The notes beneath the pieces are model-generated. The model ran no database searches. It was not told the DNA's origin and saw nothing but the letters and a program-made list of their open reading frames with translations. Both the position numbers and the translations under genes were made by a program. Of a stretch of DNA of 64,000 nucleotides, positions 25,085 to 33,763 are shown one piece after another. The stretch spans positions 142,733 through 206,732 of the forward strand of contig NZ_BSTF01000016.1 of the NCBI RefSeq assembly GCF_030269365.1. The letters are read 5' to 3'. Every line of letters begins with the position of its first letter. The first letter of the stretch is position 1. Origin of the DNA: Lentzea sp. NBRC 102530 (lineage in GTDB: Bacteria; Actinomycetota; Actinomycetes; Mycobacteriales; Pseudonocardiaceae).

Positions 25085-27061
25085 GTGCGATGGGACGGGC
25101 AGAAACTCGAGGCAGAGCCGCAGCAGGCACTACCGGGGCTACCGGGACTGGTGCGCAGCGTACGAACTCCTGAGTTCGCGGACGTGGTGTTCCACGAGGT
25201 CCGCGCCAAATCCGTGCTCAACGGGGTACCGGGGTCGTCGCTGCCGTTCTCGTGGACGGTGAACCCGTACCGCGGCTGTTCCCACGCCTGCACGTACTGC
25301 ATGGCGGGCGACACGCCGATCCTCATGGGCAACGGTCGCACGAAACCGCTGTCCGAGCTGCGTGCGGGCGATGAGATCTACGGCACCGAACTCGTCGGCA
25401 ACTACCGGCGCTACAAGCTCACGACCGTGCTCGCGCACTGGGAGACGCGCAAGCAGGCGTACCGGCTGACGCTGGAGGACGGCACGACCGTCGTCGCGTC
25501 CGGGGACCACCGGTTCCTGACCGACCGCGGCTGGAAGCACGTGACCGGCGAGACCGCCGGTGTGGGCCGCCGCCCGCACCTCACGACGGGCAACAAGCTG
25601 ATGGGCACGGGGGCTTTCGTCGAGCAGCCCGCCGTGACCGACGACTACCGCCGCGGCTACCTGCGCGGCATGGTCGACGACGAAACCGACTTCCGCATCC
25701 CGGTCGCCGACATCGAGGCCATGGACCGCACTCAGGAGTACCTCGACTACTTCGGAGTGCGAGAAGGGAGGGGATTTCTGCACCAGGTGCGCGAGCTCGC
25801 GCACTGGCAGATAGCCCCGAACCCGGACTGGCTCAAGGGATTCCTGGCGGGCGCGTTCGACTACCTCGGGACCTGCTCGCGCAGCATCCTGCGGCTCTCG
25901 ACGCGCAACGCCACCGTGCTGGAAGCGATCTGCCTGGCGTTGAAGCACTTCGACTTCGACTTCGCGATCGAGGAGCTGCGCCGCCGTCGTGGTGTGCGGG
26001 TCGTGCGGCTGCGCGGCGGGCTGCGGGAGAACCTGCGCTTCTTCCACACCGTCGACCCGGCGATCACCCGCAAGCGCGACATCGACGGCGTGGCCATCAA
26101 GTCGCAGCAGCCGCTCGGCGTCGTGTCCGTGGAACCGTTGGGGGAGAAGACCCTCTACGACATCTCGACCGGCACCGCGGACTTCATCGCGAACGGGATC
26201 GTGTCCCACAACTGCTTCGCCCGCAAGACTCATTCCTATTTGGACCTGGACACCGGCAAGGACTTCGACAACCAGCTGATCGTCAAGGTCAACGCGGGGG
26301 AGGTGCTGTCGCGCCAGCTGCGGTCGTCCCGCTGGAAGCAGGAACACGTGGCGCTCGGCACGAACACCGACCCCTATCAGCGGGCGGAGGGGCGGTACGC
26401 CTTGATGCCAGGGATCATCGAGGCGCTGACCGCCTCCCGCACGCCCTTCTCGATCCTCACGAAGGGCACCCTGCTGGCGCGTGATCTGCCGTTGCTCACC
26501 GCGGCTTCGGAGGTCGTGCCGGTCGGGATCGCCGTCTCGCTCGCGTTGATGGACCGCGACCTGCACAAGTCGCTGGAGCCGGGCACGCCGACGCCGGCCG
26601 CGCGGCTGGAGCTGGTGCGCAAGGTCCGTGAGGCGGGCCTGCCGTGCGGGGTGTTCGTCGCGCCGGTGCTGCCCGAGTTGACGGATTCGGTGGAGCAGCT
26701 GGACTTCCTGCTGGAGCAGATCGCGGCGGCGGGTGCCACGGGCGTCACCGTGCTGCCGCTGCACCTGCGGCCCGGGGCGAAGGAGTGGTTCGCGACCTGG
26801 TTGCGACGCGAGCACCCGGACCTCGTGGAGACGTACCGGTACCTGTACGGCAACCGGTCCTACGTGGACAAGCGGTACCGCGCCCGGCTGGCCGCGCGCG
26901 TGGTCCCGCTGATCGAGAAGCACGGGCTGGCGCCACGCGGGCGTTCCACCGACGCCGTCACCGGGGTGCCCGGCGACGACGACGGCGTGTGGCCCGACGG
27001 AAGCCTGCCGGTCGGTGTGCCGGCGCCCCGCGTGGACCAGGAACAACTCACCCTGCTGTGA
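25085..27061 (+). CDS. Rv2578c-family radical SAM protein containing an intein
   Basis: The precursor is 658 residues from GTG 25085. The frame is open upstream, but the LexA box lies there and the family starts at MRWDGQ. The extein reads NPYRGCSHACTY, then C377 FARKTH after splicing, restoring the radical SAM CX3CX2C cluster motif. Further family motifs are VALGTNTDPYQRAEGRYALMPGI, SILTKGTLL and VAPVLPELTDS. The spliced protein would be 353 residues, matching mycobacterial Rv2578c, whose gene is a known LexA-regulon member. Catalytic function is unknown; DNA-damage induction is inferred from the SOS box. Confidence 0.95.
   Translation: MRWDGQKLEAEPQQALPGLPGLVRSVRTPEFADVVFHEVRAKSVLNGVPGSSLPFSWTVNPYRGCSHACTYCMAGDTPILMGNGRTKPLSELRAGDEIYGTELVGNYRRYKLTTVLAHWETRKQAYRLTLEDGTTVVASGDHRFLTDRGWKHVTGETAGVGRRPHLTTGNKLMGTGAFVEQPAVTDDYRRGYLRGMVDDETDFRIPVADIEAMDRTQEYLDYFGVREGRGFLHQVRELAHWQIAPNPDWLKGFLAGAFDYLGTCSRSILRLSTRNATVLEAICLALKHFDFDFAIEELRRRRGVRVVRLRGGLRENLRFFHTVDPAITRKRDIDGVAIKSQQPLGVVSVEPLGEKTLYDISTGTADFIANGIVSHNCFARKTHSYLDLDTGKDFDNQLIVKVNAGEVLSRQLRSSRWKQEHVALGTNTDPYQRAEGRYALMPGIIEALTASRTPFSILTKGTLLARDLPLLTAASEVVPVGIAVSLALMDRDLHKSLEPGTPTPAARLELVRKVREAGLPCGVFVAPVLPELTDSVEQLDFLLEQIAAAGATGVTVLPLHLRPGAKEWFATWLRREHPDLVETYRYLYGNRSYVDKRYRARLAARVVPLIEKHGLAPRGRSTDAVTGVPGDDDGVWPDGSLPVGVPAPRVDQEQLTLL
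25298..26212 (+). mobile_element. Intein with degenerate LAGLIDADG endonuclease, inserted in the radical SAM motif
   Basis: The intein runs from Cys72 (CMAGDTPILM) to His375-Asn376 (VSHN), 305 residues, followed by Cys377 as the +1 nucleophile. Block A (AGDTPIL), block B (VASGDHRFLT with His142) and the terminal block IANGIVSHN are present, so splicing looks competent. Two homing-endonuclease motifs are recognisable but eroded: YLRGMVDDE (192-200) and FLAGAFDYLG (253-262). Confidence 0.92.
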
Positions 27062-27106
27062 TCATCGCTGGACGCGGACGCCCTCTTCCCCGGGGCCGTC
27101 TGCGCG

Positions 27107-27451
27107 CTAGGCCCACCCGCCCTGGGCCATCGTCTGGAACTTCCACTCGCCGCCGACCCGCGTGAGCAGGTCGCCGTAGCGCACCGTCATCCCGTTGATC
27201 GTGCCGTCCGTGATGACGAAGACCAGGTTGTCGTTGATGAAGTGCGGCGTCCTGGTGGACTCCATCTGCACGTCTCCGCCCAGCTGGGCGCCCATCTCCC
27301 TGAGGAACGTCTCGCGGTCCCACGACGTCGCCGAGCCGTCGGTGACCGTGTTGATCGGGAACAGCGCCATGTCGGCCATCGCCTCGACGTCGCCCTCCAC
27401 CGCGAGCGCGTCCCACTTCTCGAACCACTGCATGACCTCGTCGTACGACAT
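27107..27451 (-). CDS. SnoaL/NTF2-like domain protein
   Basis: The 114-residue product starts at ATG 27451; ATG 27460, three codons earlier, is possible but lies inside a palindrome. The cone-fold pattern is clear: an N-terminal helix (YDEVMQWFEKWDALAVEGDVEAMADM), then LFPINTVTDGSATSWDRETFLREMG and strands TPHFINDNLVFVITDGTINGMTVRYGDLL and GGEWKFQTMAQ. Such domains serve as small isomerases, hydrolases or binding proteins; no specific activity can be assigned. Confidence 0.82.
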   Translation of the reverse strand: MSYDEVMQWFEKWDALAVEGDVEAMADMALFPINTVTDGSATSWDRETFLREMGAQLGGDVQMESTRTPHFINDNLVFVITDGTINGMTVRYGDLLTRVGGEWKFQTMAQGGWA

Positions 27452-27452
27452 A

Positions 27453-27467
27453 CCGTACATTGTACGG
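27453..27467. promoter_or_regulatory. 15-bp palindrome at the SnoaL-like gene start
   Basis: CCGTACA-T-TGTACGG is a perfect inverted repeat covering the bases just upstream of ATG 27451 and including the alternative ATG 27460. Size and symmetry fit an operator for a dimeric repressor; the cognate regulator is not identified. Confidence 0.5.
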
Positions 27468-27470
27468 AAC

Positions 27471-28202
27471 TTAGCGGCGTCCGACCACCGCGTTGCTGTC
27501 CTCGCTGGTCACGAGCTTGGCAGTGAGTCCTGCGGCGGTGAACGCGACCAGTGCGGCAGGGGCCTGGCGCTCGCTGGTCTCGCTCAGCAGGTGCCCGCCG
27601 GGCCGCAGCCAGGTCACCGCCTGGACGGCCACCCGGCGCAGGACCTCCAGGCCGTCCGTGCCGCCGTCCAGGGCCACGCGGGCCTCGTGGTCGCGGGCTT
27701 CGACCGGCATGAACGGGATGTCGAGGGTCGGCACGTACGGGACGTTGGCGACGATGACGTCGATGGTGCCCTTGAGGTGGGGAGGGAGGGCGTCGAACAG
27801 GTCGCCCTCGTGGACGTCGGCGAGGTTCTGGCGCGCGCACGCGACAGCCACGGGGTCGATGTCGGCTGCGTGCACCTCGGCGTGCGGCAGCCGGTGCTGG
27901 AGCACGGCGCCGACCGCTCCCGAGCCGCAGCACAGGTCGACGACGACGGACGGGTTCAGGTCGGTGGCGAGGTCCACCAGGAGTTCGGTGCGGTGGCGGG
28001 GGACGAAGACGCCCCTGGTGACCACGATCCGCTGCCCGCAGAACATCGCCCAGCCGACGGCGTGTTCGAGTGGCAGGCCGTTGACCCGTTGGGTCACCAG
28101 CTCTTCCAGGTGCCGCGGCGACTCGGCGGCCTCTTCGAGTAGCGCGGCCTCCTCTTCGGCGAAGACGCAGCCGGCGGCGCGCAGGCGTTCCACGATGCTC
28201 AT
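27471..28202 (-). CDS. PrmC-like protein N5-glutamine methyltransferase paralogue
   Basis: The product is 243 residues. The SAM-binding motif VVDLCCGSGAVGAVL, the acidic AADIDPVAVACARQNL and the catalytic-type loop VIVANVPYVPTLDIPFMP are seen. The NPPY of true PrmC is NVPY here, as in an actinobacterial PrmC-related subfamily. The N-terminal helical domain (LRAAGCVFAEEEAALLEEAA) and PRHRTELLVDLA also fit. A release-factor target is possible but unproven. The gene is divergent from the TetR gene across a 73-bp region holding a palindrome. Confidence 0.87.
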   Translation of the reverse strand: MSIVERLRAAGCVFAEEEAALLEEAAESPRHLEELVTQRVNGLPLEHAVGWAMFCGQRIVVTRGVFVPRHRTELLVDLATDLNPSVVVDLCCGSGAVGAVLQHRLPHAEVHAADIDPVAVACARQNLADVHEGDLFDALPPHLKGTIDVIVANVPYVPTLDIPFMPVEARDHEARVALDGGTDGLEVLRRVAVQAVTWLRPGGHLLSETSERQAPAALVAFTAAGLTAKLVTSEDSNAVVGRR

Positions 28203-28230
28203 CGGTCGCGGACGCTAGCAAGCGTACTTA

Positions 28231-28250
28231 CAAGCAGTCTTGACTGTTTG
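28231..28250. promoter_or_regulatory. 20-bp near-perfect palindrome, probable TetR operator
   Basis: CAAGCAGTCTTGACTGTTTG is symmetrical apart from one mismatched pair (G28234/T28247). It contains a TTGACT that could be a -35 for the rightward TetR gene. It sits between the divergent PrmC-like and TetR genes, the classic place for TetR autoregulation. Confidence 0.7.
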
Positions 28251-28275
28251 TTTGTTCGGCGGAAGACTCGGCCGC

Positions 28276-28857
28276 GTGGAGACGAGGCAGCGCCAGGCGG
28301 ACCGCACGCGGGAGACGAAGCGGAAGCTGATGGAGGCGACCGTCGAGTGCCTGGTGGAACGCGGCTGGTCGGGCACCACGACGACCGAGGTGGCCGAACG
28401 CGCGGGCGTCTCCCGCGGCGCCCAGCTGCACCACTTCCGCACGCGCGGTGAGCTGGTGGCGGCGGCCGTGGAGCACGTCGGTGCGGAGAGCGTCGAGGTG
28501 CTCAGGCGGCGCGCGGAGATCGCCGAGAAGAGCACCCATGCCGTCGTGGAGCTGATCGCGGACTTCCACGCGAGCGACCTGTTCACCGCCGCGCTGGAGC
28601 TGTGGGTGGCGGCGCGCACCGATCCCGAACTGCGCACGCAGGTGCTCGAGTTGCAGGCACGGCTGGGGCGCGAGGTGTACCGGCTCGCGCTGGAACTGCT
28701 CGACGTGGACGACAGCGAGCCCGGCGTGAAGGACGCGGTGCAGGCCACCCTGGACCTGGTGCGCGGGCTGGCTTTGGCGAACCAACTCGCTGACGACGCC
28801 AAGCGCCGCGCGCACGTCGTGCGGTACTGGGCGAGGATGCTGGAGGAACAGCTGTGA
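28276..28857 (+). CDS. TetR-family regulator of the downstream acyl-CoA operon
   Basis: The product is 193 residues from GTG 28276 (GGAAG at 28261-28265). The N-terminal helix-turn-helix is typical: TRETKRKLMEATVECLVERGW, TTTTEVAERAGVSRGAQLHHFRTRGELVAAA. The C-terminal ligand domain (ELWVAARTDPELRTQVLELQ) resembles regulators of fatty-acid or branched-chain acyl-CoA breakdown. Its stop overlaps the next start (GTGA), so regulator and catabolic genes are co-transcribed, implying autoregulated control. Confidence 0.92.
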   Translation: METRQRQADRTRETKRKLMEATVECLVERGWSGTTTTEVAERAGVSRGAQLHHFRTRGELVAAAVEHVGAESVEVLRRRAEIAEKSTHAVVELIADFHASDLFTAALELWVAARTDPELRTQVLELQARLGREVYRLALELLDVDDSEPGVKDAVQATLDLVRGLALANQLADDAKRRAHVVRYWARMLEEQL

Positions 28858-29585
28858 TCACGGAACTGCTGGCCGATCTCGACGCCGAGTCGCGCTCGCT
28901 GGACGAGATCGTCCAGGGCGCCGACTTCTCGGTGCCGACGCCGGCGGAGGGCTGGACCGTCGGGCACCAGATCGGTCATCTCATGTGGACGGACAAGGCG
29001 GCGATCCTCGCCATCACCGACCCCGAGGCGTTCAAGGCGCAGCCGCTGACCGCCGACATCGTGGACCGGACGGCGGCCGAGGCGGCCGTGCTGCCGGACC
29101 TGGTGGAGCTGTGGCGGGACAGCCGCGCGGCGCTGCGGGAGCACCTCGCGAAGGCCGAGGGCAAGATCCTCTGGTTCGGGCCGCCGATGAGCCCGGCGTC
29201 GATGGCCACCGCGCGGATCATGGAGACCTGGGCGCACGGCCAGGACGTCGCCGACGCGCTGGGCGTCGTGCGGGAGCCGACCGCGCGCATCAAGCACGTG
29301 TGCCACATCGGGGTGCGGACGATGGGGTTCGCGTTCCTGCTCAACGGGCTGGCGGTGCCGGAGGTGCCGGTGCGGGTCGAGCTGACCGGGCCGTCCGGTG
29401 AGCTGTGGACGTGGGGGCCGCAGGACGCGGAGAACCGGGTTTCCGGGCCCGCGCTGGACTTCGCGTGGCTGGTGACGCAGCGGCGCAACCGCGAGGAGCT
29501 CGCGATCGAGGCCGTCGGGCCGGTCGCGCAGGAGTGGGTGCCGATCGCGCAGGCCTTCGCGGGGCCTCCCGGTGGTGGACGGTGA
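28854..29585 (+). CDS. TIGR03084-type metal-binding protein (maleylpyruvate isomerase/DinB-like)
   Basis: The product is 243 residues. The DinB-type four-helix opening LDEIVQGADFSVPTPAEGWTVGHQIGHLMWTD carries the first metal ligand His, and the second motif is ARIMETWAHGQDVADALGV. A C-terminal domain (GPPSGELWTWGPQDAENRVSG-like) follows. Members commonly lie in TetR-led operons with AtuA-like and acyl-CoA carboxylase genes, as here. The reaction is unknown; a thiol-dependent transferase or isomerase is suggested by fold. Confidence 0.88.
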   Translation: MITELLADLDAESRSLDEIVQGADFSVPTPAEGWTVGHQIGHLMWTDKAAILAITDPEAFKAQPLTADIVDRTAAEAAVLPDLVELWRDSRAALREHLAKAEGKILWFGPPMSPASMATARIMETWAHGQDVADALGVVREPTARIKHVCHIGVRTMGFAFLLNGLAVPEVPVRVELTGPSGELWTWGPQDAENRVSGPALDFAWLVTQRRNREELAIEAVGPVAQEWVPIAQAFAGPPGGGR

Positions 29586-30787
29586 TCCGGATCGGCAACG
29601 CGTCCGGCTTCTACGGCGACCGCCTGTCCGCGATGCGCGAGCAGCTGGAGGGCGGTGAGCTCGACGTCCTGACCGGCGACTACCTCGCCGAGCTGACCAT
29701 GCTGATCCTCGGGCGCGACCGGATGAAGGACTCGTCGCTGGGGTACGCGAAGACGTTCCTGCGGCAGATGGAGGACTGCCTGGCGCTGGCGCTCGACCGG
29801 GGCGTCAAGATCGTCGTGAACGCCGGCGGGCTGAACCCGGAGGGGTTGGCGCGCAAGCTCGACGCCAAGGTCGGCTACGTGACCGGCGACGACCTCAAGG
29901 CCCGGTTTCCCGACGCGCTCACCGCCAACGCCTACCTCGGCGCGTGGGAGATCGCGGAGTGCCTGAACCAGGGCGCACAGGTCGTGGTCACCGGCCGCGT
30001 CACCGACGCCAGCCTGGTCGTGGGGCCCGCGGCGGCGCACTTCGGCTGGGCGCGCGACGACTGGGACCGGCTGGCGGGCGCCACGGTCGCGGGCCACGTG
30101 CTGGAATGCGGCACGCAGGCCACGGGTGGCAACTACTCGTTCTTCACCGAGATCGACGTGACCCGACCGGGTTTCCCGATCGCGGAGATCGACGAGGACG
30201 GGTCGTCGCTGATCACCAAGCACGACGGCACGGGTGGCGCGGTCACCGTCGACACCGTGACGGCACAGCTGCTGTACGAGATCGGCGCGCCGGAGTACCT
30301 CGGGCCGGACGTCACCACGCACTTCGACACGATCCGGCTCGAAGAACACGAGCGCGGGGTCCGGATCAGCGGCGTCCGGGGTTCTCCGCCGCCGGACACG
30401 CTCAAGGTGTGCCTGAACACGCTGGGCGGCTTCCGGAACTCGACCACGTTCGTCCTCACCGGACTGGATGTCGAGGCCAAGGCCGAGCTGGTGCGACGGC
30501 AGCTGCACGACGCGATCGGTGACGACGGCCTGACGTGGACGCTGGCGCGGACCGACCAGGCCGACGCGGCGACCGAGGAGCAGGCCAGCGCGTTGTTGCA
30601 CGTCATGATCAAGACCGCAGACCCCAAGCGGGCCAAGGGGTTCAGCCGGGCGGCCATCGAGCTGGCGCTCGCGAGCTACCCCGGGTTCCACGTGACCGCG
30701 CCGCCGGGCGACGGCACGCCGTTCGGGGTCTACCGGGCGGCCTACGTGCACCGCGACGAGGTCAGCGCCGAGGCGGTGATGCTGTGA
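29582..30787 (+). CDS. AtuA family protein (DUF1446), acyclic terpene utilisation
   Basis: The product is 401 residues from a GTG that overlaps the previous stop. Motifs include IRIGNASGFYGDRLSAMREQLEGGELDVLTGDYLAELTM in two parts, VVNAGGLNPEGLA, TANAYLGAWEI, VVVTGRVTDASLV and HVLECGTQATGGNY, all typical of AtuA. In Pseudomonas, AtuA belongs to citronellol/geranyl-CoA degradation; its exact reaction is not settled. The domain usually found fused at the C terminus is a separate gene here. Confidence 0.9.
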   Translation: MIRIGNASGFYGDRLSAMREQLEGGELDVLTGDYLAELTMLILGRDRMKDSSLGYAKTFLRQMEDCLALALDRGVKIVVNAGGLNPEGLARKLDAKVGYVTGDDLKARFPDALTANAYLGAWEIAECLNQGAQVVVTGRVTDASLVVGPAAAHFGWARDDWDRLAGATVAGHVLECGTQATGGNYSFFTEIDVTRPGFPIAEIDEDGSSLITKHDGTGGAVTVDTVTAQLLYEIGAPEYLGPDVTTHFDTIRLEEHERGVRISGVRGSPPPDTLKVCLNTLGGFRNSTTFVLTGLDVEAKAELVRRQLHDAIGDDGLTWTLARTDQADAATEEQASALLHVMIKTADPKRAKGFSRAAIELALASYPGFHVTAPPGDGTPFGVYRAAYVHRDEVSAEAVML

Positions 30788-31104
30788 AGAGGCCGTTGGG
30801 AACGATCGCGGGTGCGCGCAGCGGGGACAAGGGCGGCGACGCGAACCTCGGCGTGTGGGTGCGATCGGACGCGGCTTTCGCGTGGCTCACCGGGTTCCTG
30901 ACCGTCGAGAAGCTCAAGGAGCTGCTGCCGGAAGCGCAGGACGTGAGCCGGTACGAGCTGCCGAACCTGAAAGCGCTCAACTTCGTGCTGCACGGCCTGC
31001 TCGGTGACGGCGTGGCGAGCAGCACCCGGTTCGACCCGCAGGCCAAGGCACTCGGCGAGTGGTTGCGGGCGAGGGTTGTCGAGATCCCGGAGGAGTTGCT
31101 GTGA
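30784..31104 (+). CDS. AtuA C-terminal-like small protein
   Basis: The product is 106 residues, with GTG overlapping the AtuA stop. The sequence IAGARSGDKGGDANLGVWVR and YELPNLKALNFVLHGLLGDGV matches the C-terminal domain that follows DUF1446 in longer AtuA proteins. It is probably a subunit working with the preceding protein, since the two are coupled. Confidence 0.88.
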   Translation: MKRPLGTIAGARSGDKGGDANLGVWVRSDAAFAWLTGFLTVEKLKELLPEAQDVSRYELPNLKALNFVLHGLLGDGVASSTRFDPQAKALGEWLRARVVEIPEELL

Positions 31105-32213
31105 TCACGAGGGACCTGTTCGAGCGCAAGGAACTCCGGCAACTCGTCGCGGACTTCACCCGCAAGGAGATCGTGCCGCACCTCGACCAGTGGGAACGCG
31201 ACGGCGAGATCCCGCGCGAACTCCACGAGAAGGCGGCGGCGCTCGACCTGCTCGGCATCGGGTTCGAGCACGGCGACCTGCTCGACTCGGTCGCGCTGAC
31301 CGAGGAGATCATCCAGAACGGCGGCTCGTCGGGGGTGATGGCGGCGTTGTTCACGCTCGGCATCGCCATCCCGCACATCTGGCAGTCCGGCAACGACGAT
31401 CTGATCGAGCGGTTCGCGAAGCCCGCGATCCGGGGCGAGAAGATCGGCAGCCTCGCCGTCACCGAACCCGGTGCCGGCTCCGACGTCGCGGCCATCCGGA
31501 CCACCGCGCGCCGCGACGGCGACCACTACGTCGTCAACGGCGAGAAGGTCTTCATCACCTCCGGGTGCCGCGCGGACTTCGTCACGACCGCGGTGCGCAC
31601 CGGCGGTGAGGGCTACCAGGGCATCTCGCTGCTGGTGGTCGAGGACGGGTTCACCCGGCGCAAGCTCGACAAGATGGGCTGGCACTGCAGCGACACCGCC
31701 GAACTGCACTTCGACGACGTGCGGGTGCCGGTCGCGAACCTGGTCGGCGAGGAGAACCAGGGGTTCGCGCAGATCATGCGGCAGTTCCAGGTCGAACGCG
31801 TGACGATGGCGGTCGAGGCGTACGCCACCGCGCAACGGGCGTTGGACCTGACCGTCGAGTGGACGCGCCACCGCGAGACGTTCGGCAAGCCGCTCATCAA
31901 GAACCAGGTGATCAGGCACAAGCTCGCCACGATGGCGCAACGGATCGACCTGGCGCGGACGTACACGCGGGAGGTCGCGGCGCGGATCGAACGCGGTGAG
32001 GACTGCGTGACCGAGGTCTGCTTCGCGAAGAACGCCGCCGTCGAGGCGTGCGGCGCCGTGGTCGACGAGGCGGTGCAGTTGCACGGGGGCATGGGGTACA
32101 TGCGGGAGTCCGAAGTGGAGCGTCACTACCGGGACGCCCGCATCCTCGGCATCGGGGGCGGGGCGAGTGAAGTGATGACCGAGCTCGCGGCACGACGATT
32201 GGGGTTCGCCTGA
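31101..32213 (+). CDS. Acyl-CoA dehydrogenase
   Basis: FAD enzyme introducing an alpha-beta double bond into an acyl-CoA. The product is 370 residues from GTG 31101. Family signatures are LAVTEPGAGSDVAAIRTTA (FAD/substrate loop), NGEKVFITSG, RVPVANLVGEENQGF and VDEAVQLHGGMGYMRES. The Glu base position cannot be fixed without alignment. It is coupled to both neighbours; the pair of dehydrogenases flanking carboxylase subunits suggests a branched acyl-CoA route. Confidence 0.93.
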   Translation: MITRDLFERKELRQLVADFTRKEIVPHLDQWERDGEIPRELHEKAAALDLLGIGFEHGDLLDSVALTEEIIQNGGSSGVMAALFTLGIAIPHIWQSGNDDLIERFAKPAIRGEKIGSLAVTEPGAGSDVAAIRTTARRDGDHYVVNGEKVFITSGCRADFVTTAVRTGGEGYQGISLLVVEDGFTRRKLDKMGWHCSDTAELHFDDVRVPVANLVGEENQGFAQIMRQFQVERVTMAVEAYATAQRALDLTVEWTRHRETFGKPLIKNQVIRHKLATMAQRIDLARTYTREVAARIERGEDCVTEVCFAKNAAVEACGAVVDEAVQLHGGMGYMRESEVERHYRDARILGIGGGASEVMTELAARRLGFA

Positions 32214-33763
32214 TGGGCAACAGGGAGGCGCTGCTCGCGAAGATCGCGGGCCTCGACGCCGAACACGCCAAAGCGCTGGCCGGAGGTGGGCCGAAGTACG
32301 TCGAACGGCACCACAAGCGCGGCAAGCTCCTCGCCCGCGAACGGGTCGAGCTGCTGATCGACGAGGACAGCCCGTTCCTGGAGCTGTCCCCGCTCGCCGC
32401 GTGGGGCACCGACTTCCCGGTCGGCGCCTCGTGCGTCACGGGCATCGGGCGGATCGAGGGCGTCGAGTGCGTGATCGTCGCGAACGACCCGACGGTGCGC
32501 GGTGGCTCGTCGAACCCGTACACGTTGCGCAAGTCGCTGCGGGCCAACGACATCGCGTTGCAGAACCGGCTTCCGCTGGTCAGCCTGGTCGAGTCGGGCG
32601 GCGCGGACCTGCCGACGCAGAGCGAGATCTTCATCCCCGGCGGGCGGGCGTTCCGCGACCTGACGAGGCTCTCCGCGGCGGGCATCCCGACGGTCACGGC
32701 GGTGTTCGGCAACGCGACAGCCGGTGGTGCCTACGTGCCGGGCATGTCCGACTACGTGATCATGATCAAGGACCGCTCCAAGGTGTTCCTGGGCGGTCCG
32801 CCGCTGGTCAAGATGGCGACCGGCGAGGACGCCGACGACGAGTCGCTGGGCGGCGCGACGATGCACGGCGCCACGTCCGGGCTCGCGGACTTCGTCGCCG
32901 AGGACGAGACCGACGCGATCCGGCTGGCACGGCGGGTGGTCGCGCGGCTGAACTGGCGCAAGCTCGGGCCCGACCCCGCCGCCGTCGAGGAGCCGCTGTT
33001 CGACGCGGAGAGCATCCTCGACGTCGTCTCCGAGGACCAGCGGGTGCCGTTCGACCCGCGCGACGTCATCGCGCGGCTGGTCGACGGTTCGCACTTCGAC
33101 GAGTTCAAACCGTTGTACGGCAACAGCCTCGTCACCGGCTGGGCGCGCATCCACGGCTATCCGGTCGGCATCCTCGCCAACGCGCGGGGTGTGCTGTTCA
33201 GCGAGGAGTCGCAGAAGGCCACGCAGTTCATCCAGCTGGCGAACCAGAGCGACACGCCACTGGTGTTCCTGCAGAACACCACCGGGTACATGGTCGGCGC
33301 GCAGTACGAGCAGGGCGGCATCGTCAAGCACGGCTCGATGATGATCAACGCCGTCTCGAACAGCCGGGTGCCGCACCTGACGATCACGATGGGCGCCTCC
33401 TACGGCGCGGGCAACTACGGCATGTGCGGCCGGGCGTACGACCCGCGGTTCCTGTTCACGTGGCCCAACGCCAAGTCGGCCGTGATGGGCCCGGCCCAGC
33501 TCGCGGGCGTGCTGTCGATCGTCGGGCGGCAGGCCGCGATGGCCAAGGGACAGGAGTACAACGAGGAGCACGACGCCGCCATGCGCAGGATGGTGGAGGC
33601 GCAGATCGAGGAGCAGTCGCTCGCGCCGTTCCTGTCCGGGAAGCTCTACGACGACGGCGTGATCGACCCGCGCGACACCAGGACCGTGCTCGGCTTGTGC
33701 CTCTCCGCTGTCCACAGCGGACCGATCAGGGGCGCCGACGGCTTCGGCGTCTTCCGGATGTGA
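32213..33763 (+). CDS. Acyl-CoA carboxylase, carboxyltransferase (beta) subunit
   Basis: The product is 516 residues. It transfers CO2 from carboxybiotin to an acyl-CoA. Typical elements are an N-terminal RHHKRGKLLARERVELLID-type start, VSLVESGGADLPTQSEIF, FGNATAGGAYVPGMSDYVIM and, in the second half, FLQNTTGYMVGAQYEQGGIVKHG with MGASYGAGNYGMCGRAYDPRF. These resemble 3-methylcrotonyl- or geranyl-CoA carboxylase beta subunits more than acetyl/propionyl types (inference). Confidence 0.93.
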   Translation: MGNREALLAKIAGLDAEHAKALAGGGPKYVERHHKRGKLLARERVELLIDEDSPFLELSPLAAWGTDFPVGASCVTGIGRIEGVECVIVANDPTVRGGSSNPYTLRKSLRANDIALQNRLPLVSLVESGGADLPTQSEIFIPGGRAFRDLTRLSAAGIPTVTAVFGNATAGGAYVPGMSDYVIMIKDRSKVFLGGPPLVKMATGEDADDESLGGATMHGATSGLADFVAEDETDAIRLARRVVARLNWRKLGPDPAAVEEPLFDAESILDVVSEDQRVPFDPRDVIARLVDGSHFDEFKPLYGNSLVTGWARIHGYPVGILANARGVLFSEESQKATQFIQLANQSDTPLVFLQNTTGYMVGAQYEQGGIVKHGSMMINAVSNSRVPHLTITMGASYGAGNYGMCGRAYDPRFLFTWPNAKSAVMGPAQLAGVLSIVGRQAAMAKGQEYNEEHDAAMRRMVEAQIEEQSLAPFLSGKLYDDGVIDPRDTRTVLGLCLSAVHSGPIRGADGFGVFRM

